Positions 1-7,917 of a DNA stretch of 28,664 nucleotides are shown here, in pieces (within the stretch, counting starts at the first letter, position 1; the number at the start of each line of letters is the position of its first letter). The stretch is taken from positions 1 through 28,664 of the IMG/VR virus record IMGVR_UViG_3300007734_000546; one strand, 5' to 3'. Origin of the DNA: a virus. The notes under the pieces are model-generated. The model ran no database searches. It worked only from the letters and a program-made list of their open reading frames with translations, and had not been told where the DNA came from. Position numbers and translations under genes: made by a program.

Positions 1-162
1 ACATCCGCGCCAGCGCCGATTTCGCCTGTCACTGCCCGATCCACTGGATCACCGGCCTATGACACTACTGATCCCAGGTCTACCAAGACCATGACGGATT
101 CGCAGTGGATTGAAGCCGAAAGGGCACGCCAGCGTAAGAAGTGGGAAGCGCAAAACCGCTAA
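1..162 (+). CDS. C-terminal fragment of probable scaffold protein (5'-truncated)
   Basis: An open frame runs in from the window edge and stops at TAA 160-162, giving 53 residues. The end is charged (MTDSQWIEAERARQRKKWEAQ), hydrophilic and helix-forming. It lies 21 bp before the P22-like coat gene, where P22-type phages carry the scaffold gene. A basic helical C-terminus that contacts the coat protein is known for P22 scaffold, so this identity is inferred from position and composition only. Another small virion protein cannot be excluded. Confidence 0.55.
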   Translation, partial: TSAPAPISPVTARSTGSPAYDTTDPRSTKTMTDSQWIEAERARQRKKWEAQNR

Positions 163-183
163 CTTTTTTAAGGACTTTTTTTC

Positions 184-1392
184 ATGTCTAATAGTATCCT
201 AACCATTGATATGATCACCCGGAAGGCTCTCGAAATCCTCGAGAACAACCTGGTGCTCACCCGTAACGTAAACCGTCAGTACGACGATAGCTTTGCTGTT
301 GAAGGCGCCAAGATCGGTTCTACTCTGCGTATTCGTCTGCCCGACCGCGCTTTGGTCACTGACGGTGCCGCCCTGCAAGTTCAGGACGACAACGAACAGT
401 TCACCACTTTGTCTGTCGCCTCGCAAAAGCATATCGGCGTGAACTTCACTTCCGCTGAATTGACCATGCAGTTGGATGACTTCGCAGAGCGTGTGTTGAA
501 GCCTCGTATCAGCCAGTTGGCCTCCAGCATTGACGCTGATGTTGCCAATGCGTACAAAACCATCGGTAACACTGTCGGCACTCCCGGCACGACTCCTTCA
601 ACTTCTTTGGTGCTGCTCCAAGCCCAGCAGAAGCTGAACGAAAACGCCGCTGTAATGTCGCCCCGCTATGCCACGGTTAACCCCGCTGCAAACGCTGGTT
701 TGGTTGAAGGTATGAAGGGCTTGTTCAATCCTACCGACACCATCAGCAAGCAATTCCGCAACGGCATGATGGGCACTGGCGTGTTGGGCTTTGATGAAGT
801 CAATATGTCTCAGTCGATCAAGCAACACACTTGCGGAAGCCGCGATGCAACTGCCGCCACCATTGTTGCCGCTTCGGTGACTACGGAAGGTTCTTCCACT
901 TTGAGCTTGTCGCAAGCCTCTGTAACCACGACCATCAAGGCTGGCGACGTGTTTACCATTGGTAGCGTTTTTGCTGTTAACCCACAAACTCGTGAAACCA
1001 CTGGTTCGCTGTTCCAGTTCGTAGCTTTGGCTGACGCCACCGCTGTGTCTGGCACTTGGACTGTGACTGTGGCTCCTATGTACTCCGCTGCTCACGCACT
1101 GGCTACCATGACCGCCCTGCCGCTAATCAACGCTGTTGTGACCTTTGTTGGCACCGCTTCTACTGCTTACGCACAGAACTTGGTCTACCACAAAGACGCC
1201 ATCACGTTTGCTACTGCTGACTTGTTGCTGCCCCAAGGCGTTGACATGGCTGCTCGTGCGGTTCATAACGGTATCAGCTTGCGCGTTGTTCGTCAGTACG
1301 ACATCAACAACGACCGTATGCCTTGCCGTATTGACGTACTGTATGGCTACAGCACCATTCGTCCACAGATGGCTTGCCGCATCTGGGGTTAA
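184..1392 (+). CDS. Major capsid protein, P22 coat protein family
   Basis: The 402-residue protein forms the icosahedral head. The N-terminal part (MSNSILTIDMITRKALEILE, then NLVLTRNVNRQYDDSFA and the acidic DDFAERVLKPRISQLA stretch) has the pattern of P22 gp5-like coat proteins, which carry an HK97 fold. The length is close to P22 gp5 (430 aa). The middle of the protein (about residues 215-320) is Ser/Thr/Ala-rich and beta-like, where P22-type coats carry an inserted I-domain. The start follows AAGGA at 170-174. Upstream is the probable scaffold and downstream are small virion genes, the canonical head-gene order. Family assignment is strong; the I-domain extent is inferred. Confidence 0.93.
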   Translation: MSNSILTIDMITRKALEILENNLVLTRNVNRQYDDSFAVEGAKIGSTLRIRLPDRALVTDGAALQVQDDNEQFTTLSVASQKHIGVNFTSAELTMQLDDFAERVLKPRISQLASSIDADVANAYKTIGNTVGTPGTTPSTSLVLLQAQQKLNENAAVMSPRYATVNPAANAGLVEGMKGLFNPTDTISKQFRNGMMGTGVLGFDEVNMSQSIKQHTCGSRDATAATIVAASVTTEGSSTLSLSQASVTTTIKAGDVFTIGSVFAVNPQTRETTGSLFQFVALADATAVSGTWTVTVAPMYSAAHALATMTALPLINAVVTFVGTASTAYAQNLVYHKDAITFATADLLLPQGVDMAARAVHNGISLRVVRQYDINNDRMPCRIDVLYGYSTIRPQMACRIWG

Positions 1393-1418
1393 TCAATTCT
1401 TTCTAAAGGATATTTATC

Positions 1419-1826
1419 ATGGCTTTTCCTAATGGCGCAGGCGGTTACCAAGTTGGTGACGGCAATTTGACTGAAGCCCTACTGGGCGTACAAACCATCC
1501 CCACCACCTTGACTGCGGACACTACGTTGACCGCTGCTCAAGTGGCAGTTGGTTTGGTTGTTTGCAAAAAAGCATCGGATGCTACGTTGACTGTTACGCT
1601 GCCTACCGCAGCGTTGCTTGACGCAGCTATCACAAGTGCTAAAGTTGGTTCGTCTTTTGATCTGACTATTTGCAACAACAACGACTCCGGCACATCGTCT
1701 ACCGTACCTGTTACAACTGGTACTGGTATTACGATCTTCGGGTCTGTTACCGTTCCACGTTTCGGTGCTTACACATACCGTTTTGTGAAAACTGGTGACG
1801 CTGCTTACTCGGCGTTTTTGAAGTAA
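1419..1826 (+). CDS. Small beta-rich virion protein, possible head decoration
   Basis: The protein has 135 residues, is rich in Thr, Val, Ala and Gly, and has one well-spaced Cys pair region but no signal peptide or membrane segment. The pattern of short alternating hydrophobic strands (for example TLTVTLPTAALLDAAI and VTVPRFGAYTYRFV) suggests a beta-sandwich. AAAGGA lies just before the ATG. The gene sits directly after the coat gene and is followed by an intrinsic terminator, so it is probably made in high amount with the coat. A capsid decoration or head-fibre role is inferred from position; I do not recognise the family. Confidence 0.7.
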   Translation: MAFPNGAGGYQVGDGNLTEALLGVQTIPTTLTADTTLTAAQVAVGLVVCKKASDATLTVTLPTAALLDAAITSAKVGSSFDLTICNNNDSGTSSTVPVTTGTGITIFGSVTVPRFGAYTYRFVKTGDAAYSAFLK

Positions 1827-1834
1827 ATTTGGAT

Positions 1835-1855
1835 GGGGCTTCGGCCCCGTTTTTT
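1835..1855 (+). terminator. Intrinsic terminator after capsid/decoration genes
   Basis: A perfect GGGGC stem (1835-1839) with a TTCG tetraloop pairs with GCCCC (1844-1848) and is followed by G and six T residues. This is a textbook rho-independent terminator for rightward transcription. It sits 8 bp after the stop at 1826 and 11 bp before the next ATG, so it probably reduces read-through from the abundant capsid transcript into the tail genes. Confidence 0.88.
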
Positions 1856-1866
1856 AAGGAATCAAT

Positions 1867-2127
1867 ATGCCAAATACCAAATCAATTGGTGTCGCTTTTG
1901 AAGACCAGCAACTTGACGGCGCGGTGATGGGTAAGTCAGGTGGTACTGCCGGATTTTTCGGTGCTACCCCTACTAACCAACTCGCGGCGCTCACTTCGCT
2001 GAACTTCTCGACTCTCACCACTGCAAGCGTCGGCGCTTTGACCACCGCTCAGATTTCTGCCCTGCAAACTAATGTCAATGGCATTATTTCTGGCTTGAAG
2101 TCTCTAGGGATCATGGCTTCGTCTTAA
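1867..2127 (+). CDS. Small head-region protein of unknown function
   Basis: The 86-residue protein starts after TAAGGA with good spacing. The N-terminal third is Gly-rich (MGKSGGTAGFFGATPTNQL). The rest is a low-complexity Ala/Leu/Thr/Ser helix with heptad-like spacing (LAALTSLNFSTLTTASVGAL, then a Gln/Asn segment), which could trimerise. It lies between two terminators among head genes, so a minor capsid or head-fibre role is possible. I recognise no family. Confidence 0.65.
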   Translation: MPNTKSIGVAFEDQQLDGAVMGKSGGTAGFFGATPTNQLAALTSLNFSTLTTASVGALTTAQISALQTNVNGIISGLKSLGIMASS

Positions 2128-2136
2128 ACGAAAGGG

Positions 2137-2159
2137 AAGGGGGCCACAAGCCCCCTTTT
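2137..2159 (+). terminator. Second intrinsic terminator in the head operon
   Basis: AAGGGGGC (2137-2144) pairs with GCCCCCTT (2150-2157) around a CACAA loop and is followed by further T residues (to 2159). The T tract is short, so the element may be leaky. It ends only four bases before the next ATG (2164). Confidence 0.8.
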
Positions 2160-2163
2160 CAGT

Positions 2164-2349
2164 ATGGAAATTTATCTCTCTCACCCTGTTCATGGCCGCA
2201 AAGTGGCGACTATGGAACTTGAAGCAGCCTATGACGAAACAAACGGCTGGACACGATATACTCTGGATACGCCCGAAGTCTCCGAGGCGGCTCCTGTCAA
2301 CGCACTGGAAGTAAAGCGCCGTCGTAGAAACGAACCCGAAGGAGCCTAA
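2164..2349 (+). CDS. Small hypothetical protein in the head-tail region
   Basis: The protein has 61 residues, with an acidic middle and a strongly basic C-terminus (VKRRRRNEPEGA). It has no membrane segment. The reading frame fits tightly between the terminator and the gp4-like gene (2352). No Shine-Dalgarno sequence lies in the usual window. The nearest purine-rich run (2131-2143) is upstream and partly inside the terminator stem. An ATG further downstream (codon 18) would leave a very short protein. Function unknown; similar small proteins occur beside tail-accessory genes in other phages. Confidence 0.62.
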   Translation: MEIYLSHPVHGRKVATMELEAAYDETNGWTRYTLDTPEVSEAAPVNALEVKRRRRNEPEGA

Positions 2350-2351
2350 TC

Positions 2352-3068
2352 ATGGCGACATACACCGCTGGCGATCAGATTAACCGAGCCCTTCGTTTGC
2401 TTGGCGTGTTGGCCGAAGGCGAAACTACTTCCGCGTCAGTGTCGCAAGACTCTCTAACGGCGCTCAATCAGATGATTGATAGCTGGAACACCGAGCGGCT
2501 GTCGGTGTTCAGCACCCAGGATCAGGTGTTTACTTGGCCTGCGGGCTTTATCAATCGCACTCTTGGCCCAACAGGCGACTTTGTGGGTAACCGCCCAATT
2601 TTGCTGGATGACGCAACATATTACCGCGACCCAGGCACCAACGTCAGTTTTGGCATAAAAATGATCAATCAGCAGCAATACGACGGTATTGCTGTTAAGA
2701 CGGTTACGTCTACATACCCGCAAGTGCTGTTTATCAACATGACGTATCCTGATGTGGATATGTACATTTACCCCAAGCCCACACGGGACTTGGAGTGGCA
2801 CTTTATCAGCGTTGAAGAGTTGACGCAGCCCGCCAACTTGGCAACCAACATCCTGTTCCCGCCTGGGTATCTGCGTGCCTTTACCTACAACTTGGCTTGC
2901 GAGATCGCGCCTGAGTTTGGCGTGGAGCCCAGCCCCCAAGTGCAGCGCATTGCTATGACCAGCAAACGCAACTTGAAGCGCATCAACAACCCTGATGATG
3001 TGATGTCGATGCCCTACGCCATTGTGGCGACTCGGCAGCGGTTTAACATCTACGCTGGAAATTACTGA
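2352..3068 (+). CDS. Tail accessory factor, P22 gp4-like
   Basis: The 238-residue protein is expected to bind the portal after DNA packaging and start closure of the head-tail channel. The N-terminus (INRALRLLGVLAEGE, then SLTALNQMIDSWNTERLSVF) and the central TYPQVLFINMTYPDVDMYIYP motif are typical of the gp4-like tail accessory factors of podoviruses. The start follows GGAG with seven-base spacing. The stop overlaps the next start (TGATG at 3066-3070), consistent with coupled translation with the gp10-like gene. P22 gp4 is shorter and has reported lysozyme-like activity; I see no basis to claim that activity here. Confidence 0.82.
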   Translation: MATYTAGDQINRALRLLGVLAEGETTSASVSQDSLTALNQMIDSWNTERLSVFSTQDQVFTWPAGFINRTLGPTGDFVGNRPILLDDATYYRDPGTNVSFGIKMINQQQYDGIAVKTVTSTYPQVLFINMTYPDVDMYIYPKPTRDLEWHFISVEELTQPANLATNILFPPGYLRAFTYNLACEIAPEFGVEPSPQVQRIAMTSKRNLKRINNPDDVMSMPYAIVATRQRFNIYAGNY

Positions 3069-4513
3069 TGAAAACGCCGATTCTTGGATCGGCCTACGTT
3101 GCCCGCAGTATCAACGCTGCGGACAACCGCATGGTCAACCTGTTCCCCGAGGCCATTCCAGAAGGCGGCAAAGAGCCAGGCTTTTTGAACCGCGCCCCTG
3201 GCCTTGAGTTTTTACAGACCGTGGGCACCGGCCCAATCCGAGCGCTGTGGGCGCACCAGACCAACGGCAGCGACTTTTATGTTGTTTCTGGAAATGAAGT
3301 TTACAAACTGCCCAGCCTGACCGCTACGCCTCAGTTGCTGGGTACGCTCACCACTACCACCGGCCCGGTGTCCATTGCGGACAATGGCACGCAGATATTC
3401 TTTGCCACCAACCCTGACGGGTTTATCTACAACGAAACAACCGGCGCGTTTGGGCAAATTACTGATCCTGACTTTACCGGCGCAGGTACAGTTACCTATT
3501 TAGACGGGTACTTTGTTTACAACGAGCCCGATAGCCAAAAGATTTGGGTCACCCAATTGCTGGACGGCACTTCAATTGACCCGCTGGACTTTGCCAGCGC
3601 CGAAGGTTCGCCTGACGGTGTGGTAGGCGTTATCTCCGACCACCGAGAACTTTGGGTATTTGGCACCGACTCGGTAGAAGTCTGGTATGACGTTGGCGGC
3701 ACTGATTTTCCTTTACAACGCATCCAAGGCGCGTTTAACGAAATTGGCTGTGTAGCTGCATTCTCAATCGCCAAGTTGGACAATGGCTTGTTTTGGCTAG
3801 GTACAGACGCCCGTGGGCAAGGTATTGTCTACCGCGCCAATGGGTATACCGGCGTTAGGATTTCTACTCATGCCATTGAGTACGCCATCGCCCAATACGG
3901 CAACATTGCGGACGCCATTGCGTACACATACCAGCAAGAGGGCCATGCTTTTTATGTGTTGACGTTCCCCACCGGCAACGCCACTTGGGTCTACGATGTA
4001 TCTACCCAAGTTTGGCATGAACGGGCCGGATGGGACAACGGCGAGTTTATGCGGCACCGCAGCAATTGCCAATGCAACTTTGGCGGCAACATCATTGTTG
4101 GCGACTTTGAAAACGGCAACATTTATCGGTTTGATTTGGACGTGTACGCCGACAATGGCGGCGTCCAAAAGTGGCTGCGTTCATGGCGGGCGCTGCCGAC
4201 CGGCCAAAACAATTTGAAGCGCACGGCGCACCACAGCTTGCAATTGGACTGCGAAACAGGTGTGGGACTTAACGACGGCCAAGGTAGCGATCCCCAAGTG
4301 ATGTTGCGCTGGTCAGATGACGGCGGTCATACTTGGAGCAATGAACACTGGTCGCCGATTGGCAAAATTGGTGCGTACGGTCATCGAACTTTTTGGCGTC
4401 GGCTGGGCATGACGTTGAAGTTGCGCGACAGGGTTTATGAACTGTCAGGCACTGACCCCAACAAGATAGCCATCATGGGCGCGGAATTGATACTCAGCCC
4501 GACCAACGCATGA
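3068..4513 (+). CDS. Packaged DNA stabilisation protein, P22 gp10-like
   Basis: The 481-residue protein should form the hexameric tail hub below the gp4-like ring. The N-terminus (AYVARSINAADNRMVNLFPE followed by a PGLEFLQTVGTGPIRALW segment) is characteristic of the P22 gp10 / Phage_stabilise family. The body alternates short strands with WVFGTDSVEVWYDVG and YQQEGHAFYVLTFP type motifs, as in beta-propeller-like hubs. The length matches P22 gp10 (472 aa). It overlaps the upstream gene by one base and the downstream fibre gene by four (ATGA), so the three are probably translationally coupled. Confidence 0.88.
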   Translation: MKTPILGSAYVARSINAADNRMVNLFPEAIPEGGKEPGFLNRAPGLEFLQTVGTGPIRALWAHQTNGSDFYVVSGNEVYKLPSLTATPQLLGTLTTTTGPVSIADNGTQIFFATNPDGFIYNETTGAFGQITDPDFTGAGTVTYLDGYFVYNEPDSQKIWVTQLLDGTSIDPLDFASAEGSPDGVVGVISDHRELWVFGTDSVEVWYDVGGTDFPLQRIQGAFNEIGCVAAFSIAKLDNGLFWLGTDARGQGIVYRANGYTGVRISTHAIEYAIAQYGNIADAIAYTYQQEGHAFYVLTFPTGNATWVYDVSTQVWHERAGWDNGEFMRHRSNCQCNFGGNIIVGDFENGNIYRFDLDVYADNGGVQKWLRSWRALPTGQNNLKRTAHHSLQLDCETGVGLNDGQGSDPQVMLRWSDDGGHTWSNEHWSPIGKIGAYGHRTFWRRLGMTLKLRDRVYELSGTDPNKIAIMGAELILSPTNA

Positions 4514-7161
4514 CTTTTGCCAACGAAACCCAAATCACACCCCCGCGAGTGTCGTTGGTTGACGAGCGCACGGGCGCAGTCTCGCGTGAATGGTATCGTT
4601 GGTTTTACAGCCTGTACAACATCCTTGGCGCGGGCACGGGTGTTATTCCCGTTAACTCAGGCGGTACGGGCCTGGGTACAATCCCGATCAACGGCCAACT
4701 ACTGATTGGTAACGGCACGGGCTACACGCTTAACACGCTCGGTTATGGAGTTGGCATTTCTGTTACCAACGGCGCGGGCACAATTGTTGTAGCCAATACG
4801 GGTGTGCTGTCCAATATTGCTGGCACGGGCATTTCGGTATCTGGCGCTACAGGTAATGTCACCATTGGCAATACCGGCGTCTTGTCCATCATTGCAGGCA
4901 CCGGCATATCGGCGTCCAGCACCACGGGCAACGTCACGCTGTCAAATACAGGCGTTTTAAGCTGGTCTGGCGGCAGCACTGGCCTTACCCCCGCCACGGC
5001 CACTACAGGCGCGGTGACGCTGGGCGGGTTGCTTGCAATTGGCTATGGCGGCACAAATAGCACGGCCACGCCCACGGCGGGGGCAGTTGCCTACGGCACG
5101 GGCGCGGCGTACAACTTTACTTCGGCGGGCACCGTCGGCCAGTATTTGCAATCGACCGGCACCAGCGCCCCTACATGGTCAAGCATATCCAGCGGCGTTG
5201 GCTCTGCGGGCTACTACGGTTTGCTAATCAGCACTACCAACCAAGCCAATGGCGGGGCCACAGTTGCGAATGTTGTAGCATTAGATTCTTCGGCTGTGTT
5301 GTCCAATGGCGTGTCTGTTGTCAGCGGCAACCGCATTACATTTGCCAACGCCGGTCAATATCACATAATTAACGAGCTAGCGTATATAAATTCTACGGGC
5401 AGCAATCCTATCGTTAGCGTTTGGTTGGCTAAAAACGGTTCAAATATTGCTAACTCGGGTCAAGACCTTCAATTTGTTGGTGGGGCCAACAACGTTCAAT
5501 TGTCAGTTTGCTCTTGGATTTTGGATATTGTTGCGGGCGACTACGTTCAAATTTATTGGTCATGCTCCGCGACTACCGTAAGTCTTGCATACCAAGCAGC
5601 GTTAACAAGTCCTACTCGCCCCGCCAGTCCTTCGGCGATTGTCAATGTGTTTTCTTTACCCCAGATCGGCATTGGCTATTACGGATTGACTTCGGCCACG
5701 TCAACCACGATTGGCACGGGCAGCAAAACATTTACAACCAACTTAAACGTCACCGGCACGGCCTTTGCCGTGGGCACGCGAGTTCGGGTGGCTTACACCA
5801 CCACGCCAGCCAATTTTATGGAAGGCGTTATTACGGCATACAGCACCACGTCCATGACCGTTAATGTCGATTCGACAGGCGGCTCGGGCACTTACGCCGC
5901 ATGGTCTATCTCGGTTGCAGGCATTCAGGGCAATTCTGGTCTTACAGTTAACACAACTACAGTCTCGGGCGGCACAACTGGCAATATTCTGTACGACAAT
6001 GCGGGCACCGTCGGCGAACTTGCGCCCGCCGCGTTGACCAAGACCGACGATACCAACGTCACTATGACTTTGGGTGGCACGCCTACGACAGCGCTATTAA
6101 AAGCAGCGTCCATGACTTTGGGCTGGACAGGTCAGCTTGCCGTCAGCCGAGGCGGCACGGGCGTAGCTACGGCAACTGCCAATTATGTTTTTGCTGGCCC
6201 TACTTCCGGCGCGGCAGCAGCCCCGTCTTTTCGGGCGTTGACTAGCACGGACATACCTACGCTGTCTTACGTCAGTTCGGTAGGCGCAACTGCGCCGATT
6301 ACGTCTACGGGCGGTTTGACACCAACTATTGGGGTAACTGCGGCTGCGCTGACCAAAACAGATGACACTAACGTCACGGCAACCCTGGGCGGTTCACCTA
6401 CCACGGCGCTTTTGGCTGCTACATCTTTGACTCTGGGCTGGACAGGTCAGCTTGCCGTCAGCCGAGGCGGCACGGGCTTGAGCGCGGGCACGTCGGGCGG
6501 CGTACCTTATTTTTCATCAACATCCACAATAGCATCTTCGGCGCTGCTGACGCAGTACGGCGTTGTCTATGGCGGCGGGGCGGGCGCAGCGCCGGTCGCT
6601 ACGGCAGCGGGCACAACCGGCCAAGTGTTGACGGCCACCACGGGCGGCGCGCCAACTTGGGCAAACCCAGCAACCAGCGGCACAGTCACCAGCGTATCGG
6701 TTGTATCGGCCAACGGCTTTGCCGGTACGGTGGCGACGGCCACCACCACGCCAGCCATTACCCTGACAACCACCATCACCGGCTTGCTCAAGGGCAACGG
6801 CACAGCCATTTCGGCTGCGGTGGCAAATACGGACTATGTGCCGCTGTCCACGGTCATAACCAAGACGGCTGACTACACCATCACCGGCACGGACACTTGG
6901 ATCATCAACAACAAGACCGGCTCAGCCTTGACGCTGACGTTCCCTGCGGCCTCAAGCTGGACGGGCCGGTACATCACGGTCAAGAATATGCAGGCCCAGG
7001 CGGTCAACTCGGCGTCCAGCAATATTGTGCCAATTGACAGCACAACTGCTGGTACGGCTATCTTGCTTGGCGTGGTGGGAAATTGGGCGACAATGGTGTC
7101 AGACGGCACCAATTGGATTATTATGCAGGCTGCGTCTAACAACAACCTGCTTTTGGAATAG
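4510..7161 (+). CDS. Modular tail fibre / receptor-binding protein
   Basis: The 883-residue protein is Gly/Thr/Ser-rich. The N-terminal 40 residues (SLVDERTGAVSREWYRWFYS) look like a virion-anchoring segment. Next come repeated TGNVTIGNTGVLS-type motifs (about 95-150). A jelly-roll-like block that resembles C1q/TNF-type domains starts at GYYGLLIST (about 234-385). A second GYYG module follows to about 475. Paired RGGTG repeats occupy about 500-660, and a C-terminal beta domain follows. Two copies of a 105-residue unit share an exact 44-bp DNA repeat (6119-6162 and 6434-6477). No lyase or chaperone catalytic signature is evident, so it is more likely a fibre than a depolymerase spike. It should bind the host surface from the gp10-like hub. 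Confidence 0.83.
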   Translation: MTFANETQITPPRVSLVDERTGAVSREWYRWFYSLYNILGAGTGVIPVNSGGTGLGTIPINGQLLIGNGTGYTLNTLGYGVGISVTNGAGTIVVANTGVLSNIAGTGISVSGATGNVTIGNTGVLSIIAGTGISASSTTGNVTLSNTGVLSWSGGSTGLTPATATTGAVTLGGLLAIGYGGTNSTATPTAGAVAYGTGAAYNFTSAGTVGQYLQSTGTSAPTWSSISSGVGSAGYYGLLISTTNQANGGATVANVVALDSSAVLSNGVSVVSGNRITFANAGQYHIINELAYINSTGSNPIVSVWLAKNGSNIANSGQDLQFVGGANNVQLSVCSWILDIVAGDYVQIYWSCSATTVSLAYQAALTSPTRPASPSAIVNVFSLPQIGIGYYGLTSATSTTIGTGSKTFTTNLNVTGTAFAVGTRVRVAYTTTPANFMEGVITAYSTTSMTVNVDSTGGSGTYAAWSISVAGIQGNSGLTVNTTTVSGGTTGNILYDNAGTVGELAPAALTKTDDTNVTMTLGGTPTTALLKAASMTLGWTGQLAVSRGGTGVATATANYVFAGPTSGAAAAPSFRALTSTDIPTLSYVSSVGATAPITSTGGLTPTIGVTAAALTKTDDTNVTATLGGSPTTALLAATSLTLGWTGQLAVSRGGTGLSAGTSGGVPYFSSTSTIASSALLTQYGVVYGGGAGAAPVATAAGTTGQVLTATTGGAPTWANPATSGTVTSVSVVSANGFAGTVATATTTPAITLTTTITGLLKGNGTAISAAVANTDYVPLSTVITKTADYTITGTDTWIINNKTGSALTLTFPAASSWTGRYITVKNMQAQAVNSASSNIVPIDSTTAGTAILLGVVGNWATMVSDGTNWIIMQAASNNNLLLE
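6119..6477 (+). repeat. Exact 44-bp direct repeat inside the tail fibre gene
   Basis: Positions 6119-6162 and 6434-6477 are identical, 315 bp apart, and encode LGWTGQLAVSRGGTG in both copies. Flanking protein sequence is also duplicated (ALTKTDDTNVT, PTTALL). The conservation at third codon positions points to recent duplication or gene conversion within the fibre. Confidence 0.92.
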
Positions 7162-7176
7162 ATACAGGAGCGTATT

Positions 7177-7908
7177 ATGTCTTTATTTTCACTATTAGGT
7201 GGGGCTGCGGGATTTTTTCTTGGTGGGCCAGCAGGCGCAGCGGCGGGCGCAAGTATAGGTGGTGGGCTTGACCAGTCAAACGCCGCTACTGAAGCGGCTA
7301 ATACTTCTGCTGCGGCCAATGACAGGGCGCTTGCGCTGCAACAGCGGATGTATGAGGAAAATGTTGCACGGCAAGCACCTTGGCTTCAAGCTGGACAAGG
7401 CGCGCTCAATAAACTAACGGCGGCGGTTGATTACAAGCCGTTTGGTATGGATCAATTCCAAGCAGACCCAGGTTACGCATTCCGTTTGGGTGAAGGCCAG
7501 AAAGCGCTTGAGCGTTCCGCAGCCGCTCGGGGCGGTTTGATTTCTGGCGGCGCTTTAAAGGCTGCAACTCGCTATGGGCAAGATGCGGCATCACAAGAAT
7601 ATATGAACGCATTTAATCGGTATGGTACTGAGCGCGACCGTATGTTGCAGCCATTACAAAGCCTCGCCGGTGTAGGTCAAACTACCGCAAATTATTTAGG
7701 CAACGCTGGTCAATCGTACGGCACAAGCGCGGGTAACTTGTACAGCGATACAGGCGTCAATCAAGGCAATGCACTTATGGCTGGTGCAGGCGCAAGGTCT
7801 TCTGCGTACGGCGCTGCTGCGCGACTGTTACCGCAAGTGAAATTTACTAATCCGTTTGCGTCTGATGTTTCTGGGTCATGGAATTCAGCAACAAGCACGT
7901 TTCAGTAA
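7177..7908 (+). CDS. Internal virion / DNA ejection protein, DNA-transfer type
   Basis: The 243-residue protein opens with a glycine/alanine hydrophobic segment (LLGGAAGFFLGGPAGAAAGA, residues 6-25) able to insert in membranes. It then has an Ala-rich helical region and the block DPGYAFRLGEGQKALERSAAARGGLISGG. This order is typical of proteins annotated as DNA transfer or injection proteins in P22-like phages, comparable in position to P22 gp7. CAGGAG precedes the start. The role, leaving the virion to form a DNA conduit across the envelope, is inferred from family and from the next two genes. Confidence 0.78.
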   Translation: MSLFSLLGGAAGFFLGGPAGAAAGASIGGGLDQSNAATEAANTSAAANDRALALQQRMYEENVARQAPWLQAGQGALNKLTAAVDYKPFGMDQFQADPGYAFRLGEGQKALERSAAARGGLISGGALKAATRYGQDAASQEYMNAFNRYGTERDRMLQPLQSLAGVGQTTANYLGNAGQSYGTSAGNLYSDTGVNQGNALMAGAGARSSAYGAAARLLPQVKFTNPFASDVSGSWNSATSTFQ

Positions 7909-7917
7909 GGAATAACC

